The position numbers and the translations under genes were made by a program. A DNA stretch of 64,000 nt from M269 sp964640795. GTDB taxonomy: Bacteria > Pseudomonadota > Gammaproteobacteria > Enterobacterales > Alteromonadaceae. The stretch spans positions 98,100 through 162,099 of the forward strand of contig CAZXIN010000005.1 of assembly GCA_964640795.1 (NCBI GenBank). Direction: 5' to 3'. Positions 18,652 to 27,524 of the stretch are shown here, piece by piece. Within the stretch, counting starts at the first letter, position 1, and each line of letters begins with the position of its first letter. The notes beneath the pieces were generated by a model. The model was not told the DNA's origin, made no database searches, and saw nothing but the letters and a program-made list of their open reading frames with translations.

Positions 18652-19625
18652 TAGACAATTCCAGCCCTTAAAAAGTCTTGAATATTGACCGCACCTATTG
18701 GCTGATTTTCGTCATCTATCACAATCAATCCTGATATTTGGTGCTTTTCCATCACTGATAAAGCCTCTGCTGCTAATGTTGTTTCTGTTGTTGTTTTACC
18801 ATGGCGCGTCATCACGTCTTTTATTGGCGTTGAATGTACATCAACTTCAGCATCAATCAAGCGTCGTAAATCACCATCAGTGAATATTCCGGCAAGCTTA
18901 CCAGTATCTTCAACAATGGCCACCATACCAAGTTTTTTACGTGAGACTTCAAGTAACGCTTGGCTCACTGTATCCTGCTCATGTGCAAGAGGTAAAGCAT
19001 CACCACTGTGCATAATATCTCGTATCATGAGTAACAACTTTTTCCCTAACGCACCAGCAGGGTGTGACAATGCAAAGTCGTCTGACGTGAACCCTTTCGC
19101 GTCTAATAATGCAACAGCCAAGGCATCACCCATCACTAACGTTGCAGTCGTGCTAGACGTCGGAGCTAAACCTAAAGAGCATGCCTCTTCATTCACTTTA
19201 ATACACAAATGAACCGTGGCGTGTTGCCCCAATTCTGAGTTCGGATTACCTGACATGGCAATAATAGGCGCAGCCATACGTTTAATAGCCGGGAGTAAAT
19301 TAAGTAGCTCTGATGTTTCACCTGAGTTTGAAATAGCCAAAACAACATCATTTTTAGTCAACATCCCCAAGTCGCCATGACTTGCTTCACCAGGATGCAT
19401 GAAAAAAGCTGACGTCCCAGTACTGGCTAGGGTTGCGGCTATTTTACGTCCAACATGACCAGACTTGCCCATGCCACAAACGATGACTTTACCCGTGCAC
19501 TGCATCATGAGCTCACACGCCTGTCTAAAGTTATCGTCTAAGTATTGGTACAAGCCTTCAATAGCACGAGACTCGATCTCGATAACTCGTTTAGCCGATT
19601 GTATGAAATCAAAATGGGTTGTCAT
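18651..19625 (-). CDS. kdsD: Arabinose-5-phosphate isomerase
   Basis: Converts ribulose-5-P to arabinose-5-P, the first Kdo step. Seen: an SIS domain (GMGKSGHVGRKIAATLAS, AISNSGETSELL) and two CBS domains (DIMHSGDALPLA, DVMTRHGKTTTE). I use the ATG at 19625 (324 residues); a GTG at 19637 would add four residues and overlap the yrbG stop. Neither has a clear ribosome site. Confidence 0.94.
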   Translation of the reverse strand: MTTHFDFIQSAKRVIEIESRAIEGLYQYLDDNFRQACELMMQCTGKVIVCGMGKSGHVGRKIAATLASTGTSAFFMHPGEASHGDLGMLTKNDVVLAISNSGETSELLNLLPAIKRMAAPIIAMSGNPNSELGQHATVHLCIKVNEEACSLGLAPTSSTTATLVMGDALAVALLDAKGFTSDDFALSHPAGALGKKLLLMIRDIMHSGDALPLAHEQDTVSQALLEVSRKKLGMVAIVEDTGKLAGIFTDGDLRRLIDAEVDVHSTPIKDVMTRHGKTTTETTLAAEALSVMEKHQISGLIVIDDENQPIGAVNIQDFLRAGIV

Positions 19626-19629
19626 GACG

Positions 19630-20592
19630 CTATACACTTAATACGAGGAAAACTTGATATGCCACAAAACTTAGCAGTAAGACGCCACCTTTCCAGCGGC
19701 CAATCTGCCTATTGCCACGCATATTGAAGCTAAATACCAATAAGAGTGCTGTTAGGGCAAACATGATATAGATATCTCGGTGCGCTGCATCTGTATCAAT
19801 AACGCCTGGAGCAATTAATCCTGGCATAGCCAATACCGCTAATATATTAAAAATATTGGAACCAATGATATTACCAAGCGCCAAATCATCTTCACCTTTC
19901 ATAACGCCCGCAATGCTGGCAGCCAACTCAGGTAAACTTGTACCAATAGCAATAATGGTTAGTCCTATTATCAAATCACTCATACCAAACGCTTTAGCAA
20001 TAGAAACTGCTGAGTCCACCATAAAATGGGCACTCAATGGTAATAAACTAATACCGATGACGACCCAAAATACAGCAACGGAGTATTTCACATCACTTGG
20101 GATTTCATCTTCAGTCTCTGCTTGGAGGGGATCGTCCGACTCTACGTTCCAAGACATCCAACTCAACGCTCCAATAACCAAGAAGAACAGCACGATAAGA
20201 ACAATGCCTTCGTTCATACTCAGAATCTCGTCAGACAAGAAATACAACGCTAGCCCTGAGACAATGAGTACAATAGGCATCTCCCTTCTTACTGTCGTTG
20301 AGGAAACCAGTAGAGGTTTAAATAAGGCGGTAATACCTAACACAAGAGCGATATTGGTGATATTTGAACCTATAGCATTACCTATTGCTGTATTAGGGTT
20401 ACCTGCCAATGACGCCGTAGCAGACACAACAATCTCAGGAGCAGAAGAACCCATAGCAACTATTGTTAAGCCAATAACCATGGGAGATACACCCAAGTTT
20501 TTTGCTAATGCTGATGAACCATAGACGAATCTGTCGGCACTCCAACTCAATACGGCAAGACCAACAATAAAAATTACAACGTCAACGACCAT
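19630..20592 (-). CDS. yrbG: Inner-membrane Na+/Ca2+ exchanger family protein
   Basis: A CaCA-family cation antiporter. Seen: two inverted alpha repeats, GSSAPEIVVSATASLAGNPNTAIGNAIGSN (about residues 48-78) and GTSLPELAASIAGVMKGEDDLALGNIIGSN (about 218-248), with about ten membrane helices. 320 residues. It heads the minus-strand operon running to npr and is divergent from mlaF, as in enterics. The transported ion is not proven here. Confidence 0.92.
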   Translation of the reverse strand: MVVDVVIFIVGLAVLSWSADRFVYGSSALAKNLGVSPMVIGLTIVAMGSSAPEIVVSATASLAGNPNTAIGNAIGSNITNIALVLGITALFKPLLVSSTTVRREMPIVLIVSGLALYFLSDEILSMNEGIVLIVLFFLVIGALSWMSWNVESDDPLQAETEDEIPSDVKYSVAVFWVVIGISLLPLSAHFMVDSAVSIAKAFGMSDLIIGLTIIAIGTSLPELAASIAGVMKGEDDLALGNIIGSNIFNILAVLAMPGLIAPGVIDTDAAHRDIYIMFALTALLLVFSFNMRGNRQIGRWKGGVLLLSFVAYQVFLVLSV

Positions 20593-21122
20593 TACTTCAT
20601 AGAACTCGCTTTAACACAATCTTGTTATTCTCTCAAAATAGAGAGGCTTTGCCTATGGACATCCTCGAAGAAAGGCATAAAAACCATGACCTCTTCCTTA
20701 TTTCAAACTTGCCTTGGCTGCTTTAGCAACAAAATAACGTCTATTAACTATTAAAAAAATAAAAAAATGCACTTACTTTTCAACCGAGAACTACATTATA
20801 ATAGGGGAGTAAAAGGGATATACACCGCGCCATTATTCAAAACATTCAAGTTATGCAACTAAAAACTCTAAAGTCGGTCTATTTGGTGACAGGCTAGAGA
20901 ATCATTTGCGTCAATAATAAAAATAGCAGCTTAAAAACTATCTATTGAGCGTTTGTGTAACAAGTGATTAATACATAGTGTGAAAGAAACTGAGTGAGCG
21001 TTAATCTTTTTTCCATACATGTGCGTACACTTTGTTACTTTTTATGTGAATCATTCTTGATAAAACTTAAGTAAAATTACTACCTGAGACATATCTTTTT
21101 GCATCAGGACACGGAGTCGTAG
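20593..21122. promoter_or_regulatory. Divergent promoter region yrbG / mlaF
   Basis: 530 bp with no gene I can support. On the plus strand TATAAT at 20797-20802 follows ACTTTTCAACC at a poor -35 distance, and GGAG at 21113-21116 serves the TTG start of mlaF. The left part (20640-20700) is the probable yrbG promoter side. Confidence 0.45.
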
Positions 21123-21929
21123 TTGAACGATTTAGTCACAATTAACAATTTATATTTTAGCCGTGGCGATAGGACTATTTACGAAGATATTTCTCTTCAA
21201 ATTCCTAAAGGCAAAACTGTGGCTATTATGGGCCCAAGCGGTATTGGCAAAACAACACTGTTGAGGCTAATCGGTGGGCAAATAAAACCAGACTCTGGCG
21301 ACATCCTATTTAAAGGCGAATCTATTCCAAGTATGAATCGTCAAAAGCTCTATAAAGCGCGACGACAAATGAGTATGTTGTTTCAAAGTGGCGCGTTGTT
21401 TACCGACATGACTGTATTTGACAATGTTGCTTTTCCATTGAGAGAGCATACCGACTTGTCAGAGTCGTTGATTAGGCTCATGGTATTAATGAAGCTGCAA
21501 TCTGTAGGTTTACGGGGCGCATCTGATTTAATGCCAAACGAACTTTCTGGCGGCATGGCAAGAAGAGCGGCGTTAGCCAGAGCAATCGCCTTAGATCCTG
21601 AACTCATACTTTATGACGAGCCGTTTGCTGGGCAAGATCCGATATCTATGGGTGTCTTGGTTAAACTTATCAAAGAATTAAATGACGCACTTAATCTCAC
21701 TAGCGTAGTAGTGACGCACGACGTGACTGAAGTGATGTCTATTGCTGACTATGTTTATATCCTCGCTGATAAACACATTATTGGTTCGGGTACACCCACA
21801 GAAATTCGCCAAAGTGAATCAACTTTAGTACAACAATTTTTGCAAGGGAACGCGGATGGCCCAGTACCTTTCCACTACCCTGCTGAAGATATTAAACAAG
21901 ACTTGCTCCTGAGTGGTGGTTCGAAATGA
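21123..21929 (+). CDS. mlaF: Phospholipid ABC transporter ATPase MlaF
   Basis: ATPase of the MlaFEDB complex, which maintains outer-membrane asymmetry by moving phospholipids. Seen: Walker A GPSGIGKTT, Q-loop MLFQSGALFTDMTVFDN, signature LSGGMARRAALARAI, Walker B LILYDEPFAGQDP and TSVVVTHDVTEV. 268 residues. The start is TTG at 21123, set by GGAG 7 bp upstream and the MNDLVTINN N-terminus. It overlaps mlaE by 4 bp. Confidence 0.96.
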   Translation: MNDLVTINNLYFSRGDRTIYEDISLQIPKGKTVAIMGPSGIGKTTLLRLIGGQIKPDSGDILFKGESIPSMNRQKLYKARRQMSMLFQSGALFTDMTVFDNVAFPLREHTDLSESLIRLMVLMKLQSVGLRGASDLMPNELSGGMARRAALARAIALDPELILYDEPFAGQDPISMGVLVKLIKELNDALNLTSVVVTHDVTEVMSIADYVYILADKHIIGSGTPTEIRQSESTLVQQFLQGNADGPVPFHYPAEDIKQDLLLSGGSK

Positions 21930-22705
21930 ATAGCTTAATCGCACTCGGCGCATCAACATTGGATAAACTCGCAGCTTTAGGACGTGCAGCCGCTATTTTA
22001 TATGGTGCAATCATTGCTAGGCCTACACCAATAAAAAGCTTCCCATTAACACTGAAACAAGTCCATGTAGTCGGGGTTCAATCGTTACTCATTATTGTTG
22101 TGTCAGGTTTATTCATTGGTATGGTCATGGCACTTCAGGCGTATACCGTACTAGTGAGTTATGGTGCTGAAGACAGTTTAGGCCCGATGGTTGCTTTGTC
22201 GCTGTTAAGAGAGTTAGGGCCTGTTGTCACAGCACTCTTATTTGCTGGTCGTGCGGGGTCGGCTTTAACAGCTGAAATAGGCCTAATGAAAGCAACGGAG
22301 CAACTTAGTAGCTTGGAAATGATGGCGATTGACCCATTACGGCGTGTCATTGCTCCGCGTTTTTGGGCTGGCGTCATTTCAATGCCACTCTTAGCTATCA
22401 TATTCAGCACTGTAGGCATTATGGGAGGTCATATTGTTGGCGTTGATTGGCTTGGTGTTGATTCGGGCAGCTACTGGTCAATTATGCAAGCAACCGTTGA
22501 ATTCGATAAAGATATTGTTAACGGTATTATCAAAAGTGTTGTTTTTGCCATTGTTGTAACCTGGATTGCTGTCTTTAGAGGTTACGACGCTGTGCCAACG
22601 TCCGAAGGCATTAGCCATGCCACGACCAAAACGGTGGTGCATTCGTCACTGGCAGTACTCGGCTTAGATTTTGTGCTCACAGCACTCATGTTTGGAACGT
22701 ATTAG
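21926..22705 (+). CDS. mlaE: Phospholipid ABC transporter permease MlaE
   Basis: Inner-membrane permease of the Mla system. Seen: LKQVHVVGVQSLLIIVVSGLFIGMV, RELGPVVTALLFAGRAGSALTAEIGLMKATEQ (the EQ-loop signature), and five to six helices. 259 residues. ATGA overlap with mlaF and a short gap to mlaD. Confidence 0.96.
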   Translation: MNSLIALGASTLDKLAALGRAAAILYGAIIARPTPIKSFPLTLKQVHVVGVQSLLIIVVSGLFIGMVMALQAYTVLVSYGAEDSLGPMVALSLLRELGPVVTALLFAGRAGSALTAEIGLMKATEQLSSLEMMAIDPLRRVIAPRFWAGVISMPLLAIIFSTVGIMGGHIVGVDWLGVDSGSYWSIMQATVEFDKDIVNGIIKSVVFAIVVTWIAVFRGYDAVPTSEGISHATTKTVVHSSLAVLGLDFVLTALMFGTY

Positions 22706-22717
22706 GAGAGCTATAGA

Positions 22718-23188
22718 GTGAATAGCAAGAAAACAGAATTATTTGTCGGATTATTTGTCGCCTTAGCGATAGCATCATTCCTTGTATTGGCATTGAAAGT
22801 TGCAGACAAAGGGATATCAGGGAATGGTGAAACCTATAACTTGTTAGCTAAGTTTGACAATATTGGTGGGCTAAAAGTGCGCTCGGCAATTAAAGTCGGT
22901 GGTGTCACTGTTGGTCGTATTACCAATATTACGCTAGATGCGGACGAATTTACTCCAGTCGTTACGCTCACTATCGCCAAAGAATACGATAGTTTTCCAG
23001 AAACCAGCTCAGTTTCTATTCTAACTTCAGGCCTACTCGGTGAGCAGTATGTTGGTCTACAACCTGGATTTAGCTTCGATGATGAAAGTGGCATTTTGAA
23101 AGATGGCGATTATATTGAAGATACGAAATCAGCGTTGGTGTTAGAGGACCTCATTGGGCAATTTTTATTTAGTCAAGGTGAAGATTAA
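22718..23188 (+). CDS. mlaD: MCE-domain lipid-binding protein MlaD
   Basis: Periplasmic hexameric MCE ring anchored by one N-terminal helix (LFVGLFVALAIASFLVLAL), forming the lipid channel above MlaE. Seen: NIGGLKVRSAIKVGGVTVGRI, then LTSGLLGEQYVGLQPG. 156 residues. GTG start with GGAG upstream. It overlaps mlaC by one base. Confidence 0.95.
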   Translation: MNSKKTELFVGLFVALAIASFLVLALKVADKGISGNGETYNLLAKFDNIGGLKVRSAIKVGGVTVGRITNITLDADEFTPVVTLTIAKEYDSFPETSSVSILTSGLLGEQYVGLQPGFSFDDESGILKDGDYIEDTKSALVLEDLIGQFLFSQGED

Positions 23189-23868
23189 TGTTTTCAATAG
23201 ATATTTCAAAGTGGCTAGGATTAACCACGCTTAAGACTGCTTTATTCAGCTCGTTATTAGTTGCAAGTTTGTCACTGCCATTCAGTGCAAAGGCAGAGCT
23301 AGTCGAGGTAGAAAACCCTTACGAGTTAGTACATGAAGTCGGGCTTATTACATTTGACCGTATTAAGCGCGAAAGGGAAGAGATTGAGCAAAACCCCGAG
23401 CTTTTACGTGCAGTTATTGAAGAGGAGCTTTTACCTTACATCGATTATAAGTTCTCTGCATTGAAAGTATTAGGTAAGAACTTAAAATCTGTCCCTCGTG
23501 AGAAAGTACCTGAGTTTATTCAAGTATTTAGAGAGTACCTCATTACAACTTATGCACTTGCACTGACTTACTATGATGATCAGGAAGTGCTTTTTGAACC
23601 CGTTAAAGAAGTCACAAACGAGCGCGTGGTGACAGTAAGAGCTGTTATTAAGGATAAAGGTCGACCCGATATCAAGATTGCCTTTAAAGTCAGGAAGAAC
23701 AAAAAAACGAACAAGTGGAAAGCATACGACATGGTTGCTGAAGGCATCAGTCTACTTTCTAGCAAGCAAAGTGAGTTGGAGTCTGTTATTCGACGAGAAG
23801 GTATTGATAAGGTCATTGAGTTGTTGAAAGAAAAGAATGAACAACCTATTACACTAGAACAAGCTTAA
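23188..23868 (+). CDS. mlaC: Periplasmic phospholipid carrier MlaC
   Basis: Soluble shuttle that carries phospholipid between the outer-membrane MlaA complex and MlaD. Seen: signal peptide (LVASLSLPFSAKA) and the Tol-tolerance/MlaC fold (LLPYIDYKFSALKVLGKNLK, FREYLITTYALALTYY, WKAYDMVAEGISLL). 226 residues. mlaA is not in the window, as in other genomes. Confidence 0.94.
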   Translation: MFSIDISKWLGLTTLKTALFSSLLVASLSLPFSAKAELVEVENPYELVHEVGLITFDRIKREREEIEQNPELLRAVIEEELLPYIDYKFSALKVLGKNLKSVPREKVPEFIQVFREYLITTYALALTYYDDQEVLFEPVKEVTNERVVTVRAVIKDKGRPDIKIAFKVRKNKKTNKWKAYDMVAEGISLLSSKQSELESVIRREGIDKVIELLKEKNEQPITLEQA

Positions 23869-23871
23869 GTC

Positions 23872-24162
23872 ATGTCTACTATTGATTTAACTCCCGACGG
23901 CAAACTTACTATTGTTGGTAGCCTCAACACTGATTCAGTGATGGGGCTTTGGCCAGATTACCAAAATGAGCTAGCTAAGCTCAGTGAGTTGGAGATCAAC
24001 CTTGGTTCTGTAGAACACTTCGACACTGCCGGATTAGCTTGGTTGATTCAATTAAGTGGCGAGTGTGAACAGCAGAATATTCCTTTCTCGCTCATTAATA
24101 CACCTGCTCAAATAGTTTCGCTTGCCAATCTGAGTCAGGTTAAGACGCTATTGCTGTTATAA
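23872..24162 (+). CDS. mlaB: STAS-domain protein MlaB
   Basis: Cytoplasmic regulatory subunit that stabilises MlaF. Seen: a single STAS domain of 96 residues with the conserved loop HFDTAGLAWLIQL, whose Thr is the usual MlaB feature. Starts 4 bp after mlaC. Confidence 0.9.
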   Translation: MSTIDLTPDGKLTIVGSLNTDSVMGLWPDYQNELAKLSELEINLGSVEHFDTAGLAWLIQLSGECEQQNIPFSLINTPAQIVSLANLSQVKTLLLL

Positions 24163-24240
24163 AAACACAACCTTATACCAAACACTAACTTCGTAGTACT
24201 ATAGTAGCTTGCTACCCTTAATCATTAATCAAAGAACATT

Positions 24241-24507
24241 ATGCAAATAGACGATATCAAAGCACTCTTAAACGATGCACTAGACCTCTCTGAACTACAG
24301 GTAACAGGAGAAGGTTCTCATTTTCAGGTTATTGCGGTCGGTGATATATTTTCAGGCATGAGTCGCGTCAAGAAGCAGCAAGCAGTCTATGCACCTCTGT
24401 CAGATAAAATTGCAGACGGCAGTATGCACGCTGTCACAATTAAGGCTTTTTCGAACGAAGAATGGCAAAAGCAGAAACTCTTTCATTCTGGGGATAATCA
24501 ACTCTAG
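24241..24507 (+). CDS. ibaG: BolA family protein IbaG
   Basis: BolA-like partner of monothiol glutaredoxin, used in Fe-S handling and acid response. Seen: LQVTGEGSHFQVIAVGDIFSGMSRVKKQQAVYAPL and MHAVTIKAFSNEEW, 88 residues. Its TAG stop overlaps the GTG of murA, so the pair is coupled, as in many gammaproteobacteria. Confidence 0.92.
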   Translation: MQIDDIKALLNDALDLSELQVTGEGSHFQVIAVGDIFSGMSRVKKQQAVYAPLSDKIADGSMHAVTIKAFSNEEWQKQKLFHSGDNQL

Positions 24508-25769
24508 TGGATAAATTACTTATTCAAGGAGGCTGCAAACTGGAAGGTGACGTCACTATTTCCGGCGCCAAGAACGCAGCTTTACCCTTATTATTAACTA
24601 GCTTGCTAACAGACAAAGTTTGTTACTTTTCAAACGTACCAGCTTTAAGAGATATTAATACCAGCCTAGCTCTATTAAACCAATTGGGCGCTGTCGCTGA
24701 ACGAGAAGATAATCTACGCATCAAAATTGATCCAAGTCATGTCGATAACCTTGTCGCATCTTATGAATTGGTCAAAACAATGCGAGCTTCTATACTCGTT
24801 TTGGGACCATTATTAGCTAAACATGGTGAAGCAAATGTCTCTTTACCTGGCGGCTGTGCTATTGGTGCTCGTCCCGTTGATTTACATATCAATGGTTTAA
24901 AAAAAATGGGAGCAACCATTAATGTAGACGCAGGTTATATTCAAGCTGAAGTCGAAGGTAGACTGAAAGGCGCAAACATTTTCATGGACACAGTCAGTGT
25001 TGGCGCCACCGAAAACTTGATGATGGCTGCAACTCTAGCTGAAGGTAAAACCGTCCTCGAAAACGCAGCCAGAGAACCTGAAATAGTCGATTTAGCACAT
25101 TGCCTGATCAATATGGGAGCCTTTATTGAAGGGGCTGGTACAGATAAAATTACCATTCACGGTGTTGAAAAGCTTTCTGGAGCTAACTATCGTGTCCTTC
25201 CTGACAGAATCGAAACAGGCACATTCTTGGTAGCTGCAGCGATAACAGGCGGCAAAATACGATGCAATAATGCAGCACCAGAAACAATGGAGTCTGTACT
25301 CAGTAAGTTATCAGAAGCTGGTGCACATATTGAAACAGGTGATGATTGGATCGAGCTTGATATGCAAGCATCAAAACTCAAAAGTGTGAGTATCAAAACA
25401 GCACCCCACCCTGGCTTTCCAACCGATATGCAGGCTCAATTCGTTGCGTTAAATGCGATAGCTGAAGGAACGGGTGTCGTCACAGAGACCATCTTCGAGA
25501 ATCGTTTTATGCATGTTCCAGAGCTACATCGCATGGGGGCAAAGATCGAGCTCGAAACTAACAGTGCGGTATGCTGTGGCGCGTCAGATCTTAAAGGCGC
25601 TCAGGTCATGGCAACAGACTTACGTGCATCAGCAAGCTTAGTTATCGCAGGGTTAGTAGCTCAAGGCGAGACAATGGTTGATAGAATCTATCATTTAGAT
25701 AGAGGCTACGAAGCGATAGAGACTAAGTTAAATAAATTAGGGGCTTGTATTAAGCGAGTCAACGAATAA
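24507..25769 (+). CDS. murA: UDP-N-acetylglucosamine 1-carboxyvinyltransferase
   Basis: First committed step of peptidoglycan synthesis, adding enolpyruvate to UDP-GlcNAc. Seen: GAKNAALPLL (substrate Lys/Asn), LPGGCAIGARPVDLH with the catalytic, fosfomycin-target Cys near residue 117, and HPGFPTDMQAQF. 420 residues is usual. The GTG start at 24507 overlaps the ibaG stop. It is the last gene of the mla operon before an inverted-repeat region. Confidence 0.97.
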   Translation: MDKLLIQGGCKLEGDVTISGAKNAALPLLLTSLLTDKVCYFSNVPALRDINTSLALLNQLGAVAEREDNLRIKIDPSHVDNLVASYELVKTMRASILVLGPLLAKHGEANVSLPGGCAIGARPVDLHINGLKKMGATINVDAGYIQAEVEGRLKGANIFMDTVSVGATENLMMAATLAEGKTVLENAAREPEIVDLAHCLINMGAFIEGAGTDKITIHGVEKLSGANYRVLPDRIETGTFLVAAAITGGKIRCNNAAPETMESVLSKLSEAGAHIETGDDWIELDMQASKLKSVSIKTAPHPGFPTDMQAQFVALNAIAEGTGVVTETIFENRFMHVPELHRMGAKIELETNSAVCCGASDLKGAQVMATDLRASASLVIAGLVAQGETMVDRIYHLDRGYEAIETKLNKLGACIKRVNE

Positions 25770-25787
25770 GGCAATTAGCGCTCATTC

Positions 25788-26025
25788 AATTAACCTGAAC
25801 TCGGGATAAGCGATGCCTGTAATCACTGCTATTTTCGCCCCTGATTGCTTTGTTTATCAGGCGTTTAGAATGACTAAACGACCTGACTCTCGCATTATCA
25901 GGAACAAAAATATCAGCACTTACCCATTAACAGGGTACTTCTCACACTAAAAATTTAATAAACTATTGATATATAAATAGTAATAAATTCTTGTCGACAA
26001 CGCTTATCTCGAGTTCAAGTTAATT
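25788..26025. repeat. Inverted-repeat intergenic element A
   Basis: 25788-25812 (AATTAACCTGAACTCGG...) and 26001-26025 are 25-bp inverted repeats with two mismatches enclosing 188 bp. No ORF is inside. It looks like a MITE-like or structured intergenic repeat, between the convergent murA and degS genes. Confidence 0.65.
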
Positions 26026-26262
26026 AACCTCAGGTTTGTATAAGAGAATCGATAAAAGCTAGCTAAATCAAAACATTGAAGAAGAGACTCTCAATTAAAG
26101 ACACTATTATGTCCTGTCATTTAAGCCAATGTGACTATTTTAAGGATTATCAAGGCAAGGTTGCGCCACTAGAGTCATTCTCTAGCCAGCGAGCTTAACG
26201 CAGAGAAGCCTTAAAATAGGTGCTTTGGATGGTTCGGCTTATACAAACCTGGGGTTAATTAG
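26020..26262. repeat. Inverted-repeat intergenic element B, abutting element A
   Basis: 26020-26044 and 26238-26262 are 25-bp inverted repeats with two mismatches. Inside, 26135-26145 (CTATTTTAAGG) and 26209-26219 form a perfect 11-bp stem, with ATCAAGGCA at 26149 and TAACGCAGAGAA at 26196 within it. The right arm covers the stop codon of degS (26255-26257). Elements A and B share the TTAATTAACCT junction. Confidence 0.7.
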
Positions 26263-27358
26263 GCAGGGCAGCTATTTCGATCGGTAAAGTTATCGTTTGT
26301 TCTTGCCCATTAGCGTTCCGTATTACGACAAAATTCATCACCGTTCCTGGTGGTGTTTCAGCAATAAGATCTAGCATTTGAGCTGAGCCTTGAATTTTAT
26401 CACCGTCCAACTCAATGATACGATCACCAATCAGCATACCGCCCAATGCAGCGGCTCCTCGTGGATCGATATCAGTGACAATAATACCAACAACATCATT
26501 GCCACTTCGGTTAATCGCTTCTGCCCCACCAATCCCGATATACCCCCGAGTAATCGTGCCACCCGATATCAACTGATCCATCACGCTTTTAGCTAAATCA
26601 TAGGGCACGGCAAAAAAGACTCCGGCGACATCAACAACGCGATTGTTAGCGTCCAACGACTTAAAGTTAGCGTGATTAATACCAACCAGATTACCATTGC
26701 TATCAATTAACGCACCACCTGAACTCCCTTCATTCATCACTGCGTCGGTTTGAATAAATTCAGCATATTGACGCAGTCCATTCCCACGACCTTCTCTCTG
26801 AGTGGCGCCTATAATGCCCTGTGTTATGGTTTGACCTAGATTGAGTGGATTACCTATAGCCATGACCAAATCACCCACTCGAGGCTGCATATCATCAATT
26901 TGTGGAATAACTGGCAGATTATCAGCATTGACTTTAAGGACTGCTAAATCTGTATGAAAATCGAACCCTATAAGTTGCGCTTCAAGGTTCCTGCCATCTT
27001 GTAAGCTGACGATTATTTCGTCTGCATTATCAATGACGTGATGCCCTGTGAGTATATGACCTTGTTCGGTCATAATAACCCCAGAGCCTAAACCACGACG
27101 TTCAACACGCTCACGGCGAAATAACGTTGTGCGAGTGCCCGTAGCACGAGTATAGATATTAACAACCGCAGGGCCTGCACGATTAATGGCGTCAGAAAAA
27201 CTGAGGCGTTCTACTGTTTGAGGGGCAGCAGTAAACCAATTGAGTGAAAAGCTTTCACCATATCTAAGCGCTGGCACAAAGGTGAGTAGTACCGCAGACA
27301 CAACGATACCCAACAAAATTGAGCGGACAATAAAAGCCAGAGAATTATTTGATTTCAC
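26255..27358 (-). CDS. degS: DegS-type inner-membrane serine protease
   Basis: A membrane-anchored trypsin-fold protease that senses misfolded outer-membrane proteins and starts RseA cleavage for sigma-E. Seen: N-terminal helix (IVRSILLGIVVSAVLLTF), catalytic His in LTGHHVIDNADE, Asp in HTDLAVLKV, Ser in NEGSSGGALID, and one PDZ domain (GYIGIGGAEAI to the end). 367 residues is usual. The stop lies inside a repeat arm, so the last residues may come from the repeat. The locus pairs it with degQ, as in enterics. Confidence 0.92.
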   Translation of the reverse strand: MKSNNSLAFIVRSILLGIVVSAVLLTFVPALRYGESFSLNWFTAAPQTVERLSFSDAINRAGPAVVNIYTRATGTRTTLFRRERVERRGLGSGVIMTEQGHILTGHHVIDNADEIIVSLQDGRNLEAQLIGFDFHTDLAVLKVNADNLPVIPQIDDMQPRVGDLVMAIGNPLNLGQTITQGIIGATQREGRGNGLRQYAEFIQTDAVMNEGSSGGALIDSNGNLVGINHANFKSLDANNRVVDVAGVFFAVPYDLAKSVMDQLISGGTITRGYIGIGGAEAINRSGNDVVGIIVTDIDPRGAAALGGMLIGDRIIELDGDKIQGSAQMLDLIAETPPGTVMNFVVIRNANGQEQTITLPIEIAALPN

Positions 27359-27478
27359 TTAGAACGTTATGCTTCCACAATAAGGCAATATAGAACGACT
27401 TAAAAAACAAGCAACTATACATATTCTTTATACCAATAGAGGATATTAGCATATCACTAGAATGTAACTCTAACAAAA

Positions 27479-27508
27479 AGAGCCGCAATATTGCGGCTCT
27501 TTCTCTTT
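27479..27508 (-). terminator. Terminator downstream of degQ
   Basis: AGAGCCGCAATATTGCGGCTCT is a near-perfect hairpin followed by Ts on the minus strand (and Ts on the plus side too). It ends the degQ transcript before degS. Confidence 0.85.
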
Positions 27509-27524
27509 AGGCAAGTTGTTAAGA

